Notes: a model not told the origin generated them from the letters alone. 64,000 bases of DNA from Methylomonas koyamae (GCF_019669905.1 NZ_AP019777.1:2232001-2296000); one strand, 5' to 3'; positions 11,101 to 18,053 are shown, counted from the first letter of the stretch. Numbers and translations: made by a program.

Positions 11101-12280
11101 GCTGGTCAAGGCTGGCCGCAACATCGATTTGGGGGCTTCGTCCGGGATATCTACCACCGGCAATCTGTTCAATACCAGCCTGGCCGAGCGCGGCGCGAAC
11201 CTGCATATCCTGGCCGGCGCCAACGGCGAGCTGGATTACGCCGGCTTCATTACCAAGGTCATGCAGGACAATCCGCAATACGCGGCCGAGTTCCATAAAG
11301 CTAGCAGCGTGATTTTGACGTTCATGCGCCAGCATTTGCACGACGATACGCTGGATCGCGCCGCGGCATTGGCCGCGTTCGCCGAGTTGAGCAGCCGCGA
11401 TTTCGTCGAGATACAACCGCAATTGAACGCCGTGTTGTTACCGGTGCTGTTCGATGAAATCAAGGCGTCCGGAACGGCATCGGCCGGCACCAGCGATCTT
11501 GGTAATCAACGCGGTTTCGATGCGATTAACGCCTTGTTTGCCGGTAGCGACTGGCAGGGCGATCTGAGCATGTTCTTCAGTAAGATCCATACGCTGGACA
11601 ACGGCAACATCAATATCCTGGCGCCGGGCGGCCAAGTCAACGTCGGTTTGGCGGTGTCCTTTGCCGGCGAGAAGGACGAGTCCGAGCTGGGTATCGTGGC
11701 CTGGCGCGAAGGCGATATCAACGTCATGGTCCGCGACGATTTCTCGGTCAATACCTCGCGGGCTTTCGTATTGGACGGCGGCGATATTCTGGTGTGGTCG
11801 TCGGAAGGCAACATCGACGCCGGTCGCGGCGCCAAAACTGCGCTATCGATTCCGCCGGTCGAGCCGACCTACGATAAGAACGGCAATTTGACCAGCGAGC
11901 CGCCGGCCATCATTTCCGGTAGCGGTATCCGTACGGCGGCCAACTCGGCCGGCCGGACTCCGGGCGACGTATTCCTGTTCGCGCCGAAGGGCGTAGTCGA
12001 CGCCGGCGAAGCCGGTATCGGCGGCAAGAACGTGTTCATTGCCGCGACCGCGGTGCTCGGCGCTCAGAACATTCAGGTCAGCGGCGTCGGCACCGGCGTC
12101 CCGGTCGCGGCCAGCGGCAGCGTCGCCGCCGGTTTGACCGGAACCAGCAATCTGAACGCCGGTGTCAGCCAGATGGCGGAAAGCTCGGTCAACAACGGCG
12201 TCGGCAAGGACAACGGCAACTCGATCGCCAAGGCGATACTGGGCATGCTCAGCGTCGAGTTGTTGGGCTTCGGCGATTAG
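2183..12280 (+). CDS. Giant TpsA filamentous haemagglutinin-type adhesin with DUF3739-like C-terminus (3365 aa)
   Basis: Secreted surface adhesin of the two-partner secretion type. The start follows a GAGG ribosome site at 2169-2172. An extended signal peptide (hydrophobic run to about residue 47, PAWAEL) precedes a TPS/haemagglutination-activity domain at about 50-170, with the motifs FNVGREN and NKNGFVFGKDA. The body is a long beta-helix-like array of short repeats rich in Gly, Ala, Asp and Asn. The last ~150 residues (GSGIRTA, LFAPKGVVDAGEAGI) match the DUF3739 C-terminal style. I saw no cysteine outside the signal region, and the protein ends LLGFGD without an anchoring loop. Expression is likely governed by the c-di-GMP riboswitch in its leader, which fits a biofilm or adhesion role. 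The ligand is unknown. Confidence 0.93.
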   Translation: MAKSAAFPRQTSCEPFRLNPLVACVRLALTGGMLVGGANPAWAELPIPAATWVTSGAATSQVIGNTLRIDQTTDKAILNWDQFNVGRENTVQFVQPNSQSIALNRINQHDPSRIFGQIVANGQVYLYNKNGFVFGKDAVINTNTVVATTLNISDEIFNRGITRVFDENNSAALAIEPMAPGDTLDPKTAKILIEAGAKISTDNNGRIIIVAPEIENRGTLSGGKQGQIILAASQDKVYLQTANKDDPFAGLIVEVDTGGKVTNATSGNISVRQGNVTMAGFVVNQQGRVSATTSVNVNGSIRLQAAEKSGVLGARLVATRTDRAADAGDGLGTKASVTFGANSNTEIVADAEGGSAADGQVQPDSYLAATANTIVVEGGASVKVPGGKVNLTATDNLAKPNLGTKGSIRIDSNAVIDVSGYKNVAVAMERNVGEVSVQSFDLRDAPLQKSGVLKGKTVYVDLRGDTQIVDTAGAKDRISRSIQERLAEGGTITLTSGGDIAVNQNAKFDISGGSVSYAGGYVNTTKLMNEYGQIVDIGDADPNDHYIAVLGVVNQTHKKWGVEKIYNLLGAGSFAQFERGYSEGKSAGSLNLQTAQLAWNGDLAAGSQAGIYQRDLAKLPGAGEFNIDLALFLSAQDVKLQTAPGAVRIAADQDFPLQGNGRPADLLISTAKLEQSGVGKFSLKTLGSATVGADVAIAMRPTGSLNLEAGSVNFAGDFKAAGGSITLAASNNAKLPGSGGLLLAETADLDVSGLWVNDLQKGFDAAPTDALALAGGKATLRSQGELTVAAGSRIRADGGAWLALNGELKAGKGGDITLAATASGLSYPVLNVAGDVSAYGLEQNGSLTLESGKIVVGTPAAGEADQAFVVGDGGFDASRFAAFNAVNLVANTAAVTVKSSTDLNLRAKNLELNADYQNRATGAEMRGFSRIVDLPEHMRQPMAVKLQGFTEVALETGSAIRADKGSSISLVSSAGSIYVDGTVQSDGGKINLTATSVNDQEYDDKQVIWLGAHAKLLAQGTTRLNPADVFGRRTGVVLDGGEVVFDALRGAVVLENGSLIDVSGTSAELDIQQKGNPLANNFARQRIASNAGKVKVTAAEGAVLEADFRANAGSPLAHAGKLELALDRFRRNPPSLPEIPFPSNPLVINVSQSSRRSSNQEPVYGEPLPLELNGQMSLSVDRFAAGGFSDLSLTADQVVFHGRVELQAGERIKIDAAKVNAVGIDGQAADVELNTVFLQIGSSLNRTVADTADIGSGRFSGNAQWIQLNGATQWNGFERIALNSQHDLRAVGIRESGDQRDFIGGLVTAADLYLQASQIYPTTLSNFTFAVKNNADGKIVITGNNTDTDNTPLSAAGQLIFDAPTIRQAGAIKAPMGTITLKAGRELTLEQNSLTSVSARNMKFDATSQTWVAGADMTIPFGVTQGGLDWLYPLDDAGRKLVFDTAPEKRLVLSAPDIDIKTGSTVDVAGGGDLLSYEFQPGAGGSYDYLQAGSPSYQGGFAVLPSLGSDLAPFDHYESQYLPYAFGSKIYLEGGSGLAAGEYVILPARYALLPGAYLVTPQAGTLDLPANQATIDGRAIVPGYGVQAGTGIRDARSNGYLIETGADVRMRSSYDIHTANDFYRQRAIKNEQAVPLLPKDAGQISLVAQNQLVMDGKFLVEAANGGRGAKMDIAANRISVVEQLSLAPAAGVLEILDSDLSALQVDSLLLGGARSRNQSKAGETDIQVTASEVVFGENVDLSGPEIMATATGLIDVRAGAVLEADRAANSGDSVLNIAGDGAILRVSGDKQVVFNRSETSADAVSGELRVAAGATLKSAKSMLLGATRSTQLLGELEMDGGSLNLTANTINLGEVEALAGANALNWSNRKLSALAVDELVLTARDSVGIYGNLHMVNADGSAALDENGATRAIHFGSLTLNAAGIAGYGASGDRAQLSADSLTLQNSAGAQSLRSGSGSGGLALTADSLKVGDGSFTIDGFTVVGVEAAKEFRAAGQGTLKVAADLNLAAGVVTADGGSRITLDAAGHDAVFTALDSDAAVADGLGGAIRAVADSIDFNAKAVLASGALELHALTGDVTIGSEADIDLAGRSVRFADQNQYTAGGSFKAVADNRRVVVQQGAAIDADSGGGNAQGGDIVLRAPNQALLLQGQIHANGGSATIEVDRFDANADFGQLMAIVNNAGIDRSIYFRVHNANIDQQAGNVIAARKVTLASDNGSVSLAGTIDADAAGNGGEINIYAGHGIALKSGAELSAVGIGDGAKGGKVLLSSTDADSDGIAIASGANIDVSGNGAAGGEVTLRARRTADGIDIQQVGGTVTGYTKFYAEGVQVYGNSALGDDGEINAADIEQIKQDTAAYMTAQTMQNVAALAPGLQLLAGVEIDYDGNLALQDRWDLADWRYGNLADGNVWNDTPGRLVIKTSGDFNVNQSLSDGFKTELFRYPAATGTGTNTARIVDKLQGGESWSYNIVAGAAGGSADFNAVAGSGGLNIAENTVIRTGSGDMWIGAAGDISFAAGSASVYNAGRPTETTPFGNFKDRFIGTAFYTEYPVDGGDLTLAAGGNINGAVTDNNFNNWLLRIGNWTADGSHAQERPTAWGVALGYITTGGGNNVAKGNAPFFQQNVGSFGGGNVNVVAGGSISNLDVMMPTTGKQVGTPNNTDNTNPNRFYTNEVQVSGGGTMQVNAGADIVGGNYYLGKGSGAIAAGGKIAAADASAKGPKLLVGDTRIDVSARAGVDLSGVSDPMMLHSGDVNFFSYSANSGVNVESLAGDVVLHADGNVFGPPDSIVSSAQAELARIYPATLNAVAVTGSVRIADKIVLFPAPAAQLGILAGANITAEQGTQLFMSDFDVSLLPTAALPVKKDEDVMATIGANIAESHATEPVHAADISPVRLVTRTGNIENIIFTLPKHVLLSSGKDLLDVSVAAQHVAADTVSLIEAARDIRYSSLRSPNTGILTPNENKIEVAGGGDVLVKAGRNIDLGASSGISTTGNLFNTSLAERGANLHILAGANGELDYAGFITKVMQDNPQYAAEFHKASSVILTFMRQHLHDDTLDRAAALAAFAELSSRDFVEIQPQLNAVLLPVLFDEIKASGTASAGTSDLGNQRGFDAINALFAGSDWQGDLSMFFSKIHTLDNGNINILAPGGQVNVGLAVSFAGEKDESELGIVAWREGDINVMVRDDFSVNTSRAFVLDGGDILVWSSEGNIDAGRGAKTALSIPPVEPTYDKNGNLTSEPPAIISGSGIRTAANSAGRTPGDVFLFAPKGVVDAGEAGIGGKNVFIAATAVLGAQNIQVSGVGTGVPVAASGSVAAGLTGTSNLNAGVSQMAESSVNNGVGKDNGNSIAKAILGMLSVELLGFGD

Positions 12281-12301
12281 CCAGCCGTAGCGGGCGGCAG
12301 C

Positions 12302-12518
12302 GAATCCAACCTGGAAGGATCGCTTGCAGCTACCGTCCCTGGCGCTGGATGCCCGCGTCCTGCGGGCATGACGGCACTTGACGGGTTCCCATCGCCCTCC
12401 GTGGCAACCCGTACCGAGTTGAGCGGCTGGCAGGTATTCCCACGCCGAAGCTCTAATCGTCATTCCGGCAGGGATTGCCGGAATCCAGGTTGCAAGGATA
12501 GCTTGCAGCTACCGTCCC
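12302..12518. repeat. Pair of 38-bp direct repeats with two palindromes (REP-like) in the tpsA1-exbB1 spacer
   Basis: 12302-12339 and 12481-12518 are near-identical direct repeats (about 5 differences) that share GCTTGCAGCTACCGTCCC. Two perfect palindromes sit between them: ATGCCCGC/GCGGGCAT at 12349-12369 and ATTCCGGCA/TGCCGGAAT at 12462-12484. The 390-bp spacer holds no gene that I can support. The promoter of the downstream operon is probably in 12590-12660, but I cannot fix it. Confidence 0.6.
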
Positions 12519-12671
12519 GAGTTGACTGGCCGGTAGGCATTCAACGCCGTAACGGCGGAACAAGGGGAGTCCGGGCCGCAGTCGGTTCGGCCGGTAAATT
12601 TCACGAAAGTGTCATAAAAATGTAAAGAAAAGTCGGGATAATTCGCTAAGTACCTTGTTTTGAGAGAGAAA

Positions 12672-14459
12672 ATGAAGCGGATTGCCTTGTTAATGTTGGT
12701 CCTGTCGATGATGCCCGGATTGGCGCAAGCCTGGTGGAACGACGACTGGGGCTATCGGAAGAAAATCACGATAGACGCGGCGCAGTTGCAGCAAAGCGGC
12801 GTCAAACCGGTAGCCGAGGGTTTGGTGCCGGTGCGGCTGCATACCGGCAATTTCGGTTTTTTCGCCGATCTGGCCGAGAACGGTAAAGACCTGCGGTTTT
12901 TGGCGGCCGACGACAAGACGCCGCTGAAATATTTCATCGAGAAAATCGATACCGTCAACGAGATGGCCCTGATCTGGGTCAAACTGCCCAAAGATATTGC
13001 CTCGGCCGACGAGGCCATGTTCTGGATGTATTACGGTAATCCTAAGGCGGTCGACGCCCAGGACGGCGCCGGCATTTTCGACGTGGCCCAAGCCGTGGCT
13101 TACCACTTCGAGGCCGATGCGGCCAAAGATGCGACGGCATACGCCAATCAGCCGGCCAGCGCCACATCGACCCGGATCGAAGGCGGTGCCGTCGGCGATG
13201 CCGGCGCGTTCAACGGCAGCCAGGCGGTGAAGATCGCGGCGACGCCGGCCGTGCAAATGGCGGTGGAGTTCGGCTGGACCGTGTCGGCCTGGGTCAAAAT
13301 CGACCAAGCGCAAAGCGACGGCGTGATTTTTCAGCGCGACGGCCTGACCTTATCTGTTAGAGGCCAGACGCCGGTGTTGGAAGTTAATCGCAAGGAATTG
13401 GTCAGCCCGACCGATTTGAATCTGGCGACTTGGCAATTCCTGGCCGTTAGCGCCACCAAGGAAGGTTTCACTTTATACGTCGACGGCAAACCGATGGGTG
13501 TGTTGCCGGCCAGCGTCTCGGCGCTGCTGGGCGACAGCAGCATTGGTGCGGCAGTGGACGGTTCCCGCGGCTTCGCCGGCGCCATCGACGAGTTCGGCAT
13601 CGCCAAAGTGGCGCGCGACCAAAATTATTTGCAATTCGCCGCGCTGATGCAGGGCCAGTCTTCCGCATTGTTGAACTATGGCGAAGACAGCACGCCGGAT
13701 AGCGAAGAGGGCGGCGAATCCTATCTGATGGCGACGCTGGACAACGTCACGCTGGACGGTTGGGTCATCATCGGCATTCTGGCGGTGATGTTCATCATTA
13801 GCTTTCTGGTGATCGTCAGCAAGGCGATCATTCTGAACCGCACCCGCAGCGAAAACAAAAAGTTCGAGGAAGCCTTCAGCCAGCTCGGTTCCAAAAACCT
13901 TACCAACCTCGACCATCAGGATGAAGACGATCAAGCGGATTTCGACGAATCGCCATTGCTACTGTCGTTGACCGGTAACCATGCGGCCTTTGCCGGTTCA
14001 TCCATCTACCGTATCTACCATACCGGCGTTCAGGAAATGAACAAACGCTTGGCAAAAGGCGTCGGCGCCGATGTCCACGACCAAGCCTTGTCGGCCCAAG
14101 CCTTGAATGCGGTGAAAGCGTCGATGGACGGCGTGCTGGTACGCGAGCTACAAAAACTCAATTCGCAGATGGTGTTGTTGACCATCGCCATTTCCGGCGG
14201 CCCGTTCCTGGGTCTGCTGGGTACCGTGGTCGGGGTCATGATCACCTTCGCCGCGATAGCCGCCAGCGGCGAAGTCAACGTCAACGCCATCGCACCGGGT
14301 ATTGCCGCAGCCTTGGCTGCTACCGTCGCCGGTCTCGGCGTGGCGATTCCTGCGCTGTTTGCCTACAACTACCTGGGTAGCATGATCAAGGCAATCACCG
14401 CCGATATGCACGTCTTCGTCGACGAATTCATCGCCAAACTCGCCGAACAACATAGCTGA
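12672..14459 (+). CDS. DUF2341-LamG-ExbB fusion: proton-channel subunit with large periplasmic N-terminus (595 aa)
   Basis: Inner-membrane proton-channel protein of the MotA/TolQ/ExbB family. It carries a long exported N-terminal part. I chose the ATG at 12672 because GAGAGAG lies 5 nt upstream and the product then begins with a clean signal peptide (cut after LAQA); a TTG at 12660 is possible. DUF2341 spans about 22-110 (WWNDDWGYRK start). A LamG/concanavalin-like domain spans about 150-315. TM1 is at about 362-385, then a cytoplasmic stretch, then the MotA_ExbB core with TM2 at about 508-530 (GPFLGLLGTVVGVMITF) and TM3 at about 545-570. ExbD and TonB genes follow, so it should be the motor of a dedicated Ton system. 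The role of the lectin-like part, perhaps sensing or binding glycan, is inference. Confidence 0.92.
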   Translation: MKRIALLMLVLSMMPGLAQAWWNDDWGYRKKITIDAAQLQQSGVKPVAEGLVPVRLHTGNFGFFADLAENGKDLRFLAADDKTPLKYFIEKIDTVNEMALIWVKLPKDIASADEAMFWMYYGNPKAVDAQDGAGIFDVAQAVAYHFEADAAKDATAYANQPASATSTRIEGGAVGDAGAFNGSQAVKIAATPAVQMAVEFGWTVSAWVKIDQAQSDGVIFQRDGLTLSVRGQTPVLEVNRKELVSPTDLNLATWQFLAVSATKEGFTLYVDGKPMGVLPASVSALLGDSSIGAAVDGSRGFAGAIDEFGIAKVARDQNYLQFAALMQGQSSALLNYGEDSTPDSEEGGESYLMATLDNVTLDGWVIIGILAVMFIISFLVIVSKAIILNRTRSENKKFEEAFSQLGSKNLTNLDHQDEDDQADFDESPLLLSLTGNHAAFAGSSIYRIYHTGVQEMNKRLAKGVGADVHDQALSAQALNAVKASMDGVLVRELQKLNSQMVLLTIAISGGPFLGLLGTVVGVMITFAAIAASGEVNVNAIAPGIAAALAATVAGLGVAIPALFAYNYLGSMIKAITADMHVFVDEFIAKLAEQHS

Positions 14460-14468
14460 TACCCCATT

Positions 14469-14522
14469 GGCAAGGTACGCATTGCGTGCCTTGCCGACAT
14501 TTGCCGGTACGCAGAGCGTGCC
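14469..14522. repeat. Hairpin repeat between exbB1 and exbD1
   Basis: GGCAAGGTACGCA (14469-14481) pairs with TGCGTGCCTTGCC (14483-14495) with one G-T wobble. A second GTACGCA...GCGTGCC unit follows at once. There is no T-tract, so it is a processing or stability hairpin or a small mobile palindrome rather than a terminator. Confidence 0.55.
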
Positions 14523-14545
14523 CTACGCAATCACGAGAATACCCA

Positions 14546-14950
14546 ATGAAAGTTCAAGAAGAAAACGCCGCCTACGACGAAATCAACGTCACGCCTATGC
14601 TGGACCTGGCTTACGTGTTATTGGTGGTGTTCATCCTAATGACCACCGCCGCAGTGCAGGGCGTGCAGGTCAATTTGCCCAAGGCCAGCAACACGCCGAG
14701 TTTGTCCAAGCCGCAGACCAAGGCCATCACCGTCACTGCCGACGGCACCATTTTTCTGGATACGTTTCCGGTAACGATGGAACAACTCGAATCGACCCTG
14801 CTGCAATACAAGGCGGCGAATCCGGAATTGCCGGTGGTGGTCAAGGGCGATGCCACCGTGCAATACCAAAGCGTGGTCGACATTCTGGCCTTGCTGGGCC
14901 GATTGGAAATCACCCAGGTCGGTCTGGTGACGCAAAACCTCGTGAAATAA
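14546..14950 (+). CDS. exbD: ExbD-type biopolymer transport protein (134 aa)
   Basis: Partner of ExbB in the inner-membrane Ton motor. It has a short cytoplasmic N-terminus, one TM helix at about 16-36 (MLDLAYVLLVVFILMTT) and a periplasmic domain ending LVTQNLVK. The essential membrane aspartate is present (PMLDLAY). I placed the start at the ATG at 14546, since upstream codons in the same frame run through the hairpin repeat and have no family match. It lies 86 bp after the ExbB fusion and 9 bp before tonB, so it is one operon. A close paralogue is at 38176-38580. Confidence 0.93.
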   Translation: MKVQEENAAYDEINVTPMLDLAYVLLVVFILMTTAAVQGVQVNLPKASNTPSLSKPQTKAITVTADGTIFLDTFPVTMEQLESTLLQYKAANPELPVVVKGDATVQYQSVVDILALLGRLEITQVGLVTQNLVK

Positions 14951-14959
14951 GTTGGCGCC

Positions 14960-15622
14960 ATGTCGAAGAAGAAGCATTGGCGGGTTTACATCCCTATGGT
15001 GTTAGGCGTCTTGATCGCCGCGGTAGCGATTTTTTATATCGTCAAAGTCATCATCGACTTCGCGGGTAACAAACCGGCCAAAAACGAAAAGAAAATCCAG
15101 CCGATCACGTTGCTGAAACCGCCGCCGCCACCGCCTCCGCCACCGAAAGTGGAAAAGCCGCCCGAGCCGGAGATCAAAGAAAAAATCAAGGAACCTGAGC
15201 CGGAACCCGAGCCGGAACCTGAACCCGAGCCGGAGCAGGCGCCGCCGCGCGATCTGGGCCTGGACGCCGAGGGCGCAGCCGGTTCCGACGGTTTCGGTTT
15301 GGCGGCGCGCAAGGGCGGTACCGGCCTGTTCGGCGGCGGCAACGGCAATCCTTATGCCTGGTACGGCGGCCTGATCAAAAACGGCATTGCCAATCTGTTG
15401 GGCAACCACGAGGAACTGCGGCGCAAGGGCTATACCGCCATCGTCAAGGTCTGGTTGAAGGCCGACGGCGCCGTGGAGCGGATCGAATTGGCCAAGGGCA
15501 GCAACGATCCCGAGATCGACGAGCTGTTGAGCCGTTTGCTGAACAAGTTCGACCGGGTCGCGGAACCGCCGCCGCCCGGCATGCAGCAACCGGTCAAATT
15601 GAAGATTTCATCGAGAATTTAA
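14960..15622 (+). CDS. TonB-type energy transducer (220 aa)
   Basis: Transmits proton-motive energy from the ExbB/ExbD motor to an outer-membrane partner. Residues 9-33 form the membrane anchor. A run of nine prolines and a Glu-Pro repeat (EPEPEPEPEP) spans about 52-95, as in TonB periplasm-spanning arms. The linker GLDAEGAAGSDGFGLAARKG is nearly the same in the second copy at 39083. A TonB/TolA-like C-terminal domain (about 130-220) ends SSRI. No TonB-dependent receptor is encoded nearby. The target may therefore be the adjacent porin, the TPS pore or a receptor elsewhere; this is undetermined. Confidence 0.88.
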   Translation: MSKKKHWRVYIPMVLGVLIAAVAIFYIVKVIIDFAGNKPAKNEKKIQPITLLKPPPPPPPPPKVEKPPEPEIKEKIKEPEPEPEPEPEPEPEQAPPRDLGLDAEGAAGSDGFGLAARKGGTGLFGGGNGNPYAWYGGLIKNGIANLLGNHEELRRKGYTAIVKVWLKADGAVERIELAKGSNDPEIDELLSRLLNKFDRVAEPPPPGMQQPVKLKISSRI

Positions 15623-15643
15623 AACCATAGGTAGAACATAACA

Positions 15644-17338
15644 ATGGCGAACAAAACACGGCTGATGGCCCTGGCGCTGTCGGGGTTGATCGGCAGCGTG
15701 CAGGCCGGCGAGAAGGAAGAATTGCTGAAGCTGCGCAACACCACCACCAATTTGATCAAGCAATTGGTGAAGCAGGGCATTTTGACCGACAAGGCGGCCA
15801 ACGAGATGATCAAGCAAGCCGAAGTCGAGGCCGGCCAACAGGCTGCTGCCGCCAAAGCCGCCGGCCAGAAAGAGGCCGTGCCGGCCGATGAGGTGCGGGT
15901 GGCTTACGTGCCGGATTTCGTCAAAGACGAGATTCGCCAGCAAGTGCGTAGCGAACTACGCGAGGAAGTGGTCGGCGACGTGATGCAAAAAGCCAAGAAC
16001 GAACAATGGGGCTTACCGAATGCATTGCCGGAATGGACCCGCAAGTTCAAATTGTCCGGCGATATCCGCTTGCGTTCGCAGCACGATTACCAGGCGCCGG
16101 ACAATATCCCCAACTCCTATCTGGATTACCAGGCCATTAACGACGCCCGCGGCGTGACCAATGCCGGTCTGGATGCGTTTTACAACACTACCGAAGACCG
16201 CCAGCGTTTCCGGGAACGGCTGCGGATCGGTATCGACGCCAACGTCGCCGACAGCCTGAAAGCCGGCATCAGGCTGGCGACCGGCAACCAGCGCGATCCG
16301 GTATCGACCAACCAAAATCTGGCCAATTACGGCAACCGTTACGATTTCACGGTCGACCGCGCCTATCTGCAATACGATGCGATCGACGACAACAAATTCA
16401 AATGGCTGACGCTGAGCGGCGGCCGGATCAAAAACCCGTGGTATACCGGCGGCGGCGAGTTTACCGGCGGTAGCGAGCTGGTTTGGGATACCGATTTGTC
16501 GTTCGAGGGTTTTGCAGCGACGCTACGCCACCACTTGGGCGAAACGGACCGCTTGATGGACAACGGCGACCAGAGCCATCAGGCTTATCTGACGGTCGGG
16601 GCGTTTCCGTTGCAGGAAAGCAGTTTCAGCAGCGACAAATGGCTGCTGGGCGGCCAGGCCGGCATGGATTGGCTATTCGCCAATCAGGATAATCTGAAGT
16701 TGGGCGCAGCCTACTTCGATTACGTCAACATGCAGGCCAAGCAAAATACCACCGGTTCCGGTACCTGCGACACCAATAACCGGGCCAATACCGCCTCGCG
16801 GCCGGAATTTATGCAGGGCGGCAATACTCTGGCGACGATCTGTAAGGAAGGCACCCGGTTGGCGCCCGGCACCTTGCCGGCCATGGTCGGCTTGGCGTCC
16901 GATTTCAATATCGTCAACCTGAACGCGTCTTACGACATGGCCTTGTTCGCACCTTACCACTTGCGCTTCAGCGGCGATTACGCCAGAAACATCGGCTTCG
17001 ACAAACAGGAAGTCAGTCGCCTATACGGTTCCGCCGTCGATGCCAAGACCACAGCCTGGCAGTTCCGCGCCGATTTCGGCTGGCCCAAGGCGGAAGTGGC
17101 CGGCCATTGGAACGTGTTCGCCGCGTACAAATACGTTGGCCGCGACGCGGTGCTGGATGCGTTTACCGATTCCGACTTCCATTTGGGCGGCACCAACTTC
17201 AAAGGTTGGTTCATCGGCGGCAACTACGGCTTGATGAAAAACGTCTGGTTGACCGGACGTTGGCTGACCGCCGACATGATCAGCGGCCCGACCTGGGGCG
17301 TCGATGTGCTGCAAATGGATATCAACACCCAGTTCTAG
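15644..17338 (+). CDS. Putative porin with N-terminal coiled-coil segment (564 aa)
   Basis: Outer-membrane barrel of the putative-porin (Porin_5-like) type. It has a signal peptide (cut near VQAGE) and then about 100 charged residues likely to form a coiled coil (KLRNTTTNLIKQLVKQG; KDEIRQQVRSELREEV). A long barrel region follows, with alternating aromatic strands (LSGDIRLRSQHDY) and the C-terminal phenylalanine DINTQF. It sits 21 bp after tonB and 13 bp before the coiled-coil gene, so it belongs to the same operon. The second set holds a longer paralogue (635 aa). Substrate is unknown. The link to the Ton motor is by context only. Confidence 0.85.
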   Translation: MANKTRLMALALSGLIGSVQAGEKEELLKLRNTTTNLIKQLVKQGILTDKAANEMIKQAEVEAGQQAAAAKAAGQKEAVPADEVRVAYVPDFVKDEIRQQVRSELREEVVGDVMQKAKNEQWGLPNALPEWTRKFKLSGDIRLRSQHDYQAPDNIPNSYLDYQAINDARGVTNAGLDAFYNTTEDRQRFRERLRIGIDANVADSLKAGIRLATGNQRDPVSTNQNLANYGNRYDFTVDRAYLQYDAIDDNKFKWLTLSGGRIKNPWYTGGGEFTGGSELVWDTDLSFEGFAATLRHHLGETDRLMDNGDQSHQAYLTVGAFPLQESSFSSDKWLLGGQAGMDWLFANQDNLKLGAAYFDYVNMQAKQNTTGSGTCDTNNRANTASRPEFMQGGNTLATICKEGTRLAPGTLPAMVGLASDFNIVNLNASYDMALFAPYHLRFSGDYARNIGFDKQEVSRLYGSAVDAKTTAWQFRADFGWPKAEVAGHWNVFAAYKYVGRDAVLDAFTDSDFHLGGTNFKGWFIGGNYGLMKNVWLTGRWLTADMISGPTWGVDVLQMDINTQF

Positions 17339-17351
17339 GCGAGGAGGCGAC

Positions 17352-18011
17352 ATGAAACGGCATCACATCGGCGGACGTTTGCCGGCAACTCTGTTACTGG
17401 CGCTGGCGGTTTCGGCGGCGGTATCCGCCGCGCCGCGCGAGGCCGGCAAGGACAGCGGCGCGGTCTTGAAGCTGCAAGGCATGGTGAAAAGTCTGACCGC
17501 CGAGCGCGACGCGGCCAAGGCCGAAATCGCCAAACTGAGCGAGCAAGTCCAGCAATTGGAACAACTAAAGAAAGACCATGCTGCCGCCGTCGCCGCCAAG
17601 GAACAACTCGGCAGCGAATTGTCGGCCCAGCGCAACGTCGCCGGCGAAGTGCGCGAACGCCTGGAAAAAACCAACGTCCGGCTGCAGGAAGCTTTCGAAA
17701 AAAACCGGGAGGCCAACCAGGCCAAAGCCGATTTAGCCGCACAGTTGGCGGCGTTGAAAGGCAAGCAGCAGTCCACCGAGCAACAATTAAACGTCTGCGG
17801 CGACCATAACCTGAAACTCTACCAGGCAGGCAAGGAGTTGTTGCAACGCTACCAGAACAAGGGCGCGTTGTCCGGCTTGCTGGAGCAGGAAGCGCTGTTG
17901 CAGTTCAATAGCGTGGAAATGGAAAACATCGTCCAGGAATACGAAGACAAATTGCGTGCCGGCAAGCTGGCGGAACAATCCGCCGCCGAGACCGGCAATC
18001 CCGTCCCATAA
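17352..18011 (+). CDS. Secreted/periplasmic coiled-coil protein with one conserved cysteine (219 aa)
   Basis: Unnamed family. The ATG at 17352 follows a strong GAGGAGG site at 17341-17347. A signal peptide to about residue 27 (VSAAPRE) precedes a long alpha-helical coiled coil at about 35-150 rich in Lys, Glu, Gln, Ala and Leu. The C-terminal part has a single Cys (NVCGDHN, near 154), then LLQRYQNKG, then an acidic helix. The equivalent in the second set (42467-43345) keeps CG, N, the Y-x2-KG block and the following Glu-rich helix, although the coiled coil itself has diverged. That points to a real family tied to these clusters, perhaps a periplasmic spacer or chaperone. Function is unknown. 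Confidence 0.8.
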   Translation: MKRHHIGGRLPATLLLALAVSAAVSAAPREAGKDSGAVLKLQGMVKSLTAERDAAKAEIAKLSEQVQQLEQLKKDHAAAVAAKEQLGSELSAQRNVAGEVRERLEKTNVRLQEAFEKNREANQAKADLAAQLAALKGKQQSTEQQLNVCGDHNLKLYQAGKELLQRYQNKGALSGLLEQEALLQFNSVEMENIVQEYEDKLRAGKLAEQSAAETGNPVP

Positions 18012-18028
18012 GCCTCCGCGGCACCGGG

Positions 18029-18053
18029 GGTGCGGCGACATGTCGCACCTTTT
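18029..18053 (+). terminator. Probable terminator of the first Ton operon
   Basis: GGTGCG (18029-18034) pairs with CGCACC (18044-18049) over a 9-nt loop, followed by TTTT, 17 bp after the coiled-coil gene. The stem is short and the T-run weak. The remaining 250 bp to the TPR gene hold two ATAAGATC copies near 18190-18213 and no gene. Confidence 0.5.

Noticed and set aside
15120..15240. Proline and Glu-Pro codon repeats in tonB as a microsatellite or CRISPR-like array
   Set aside because: The repeat is in frame and typical of TonB periplasmic arms. No CRISPR array or cas gene was seen anywhere in the window.
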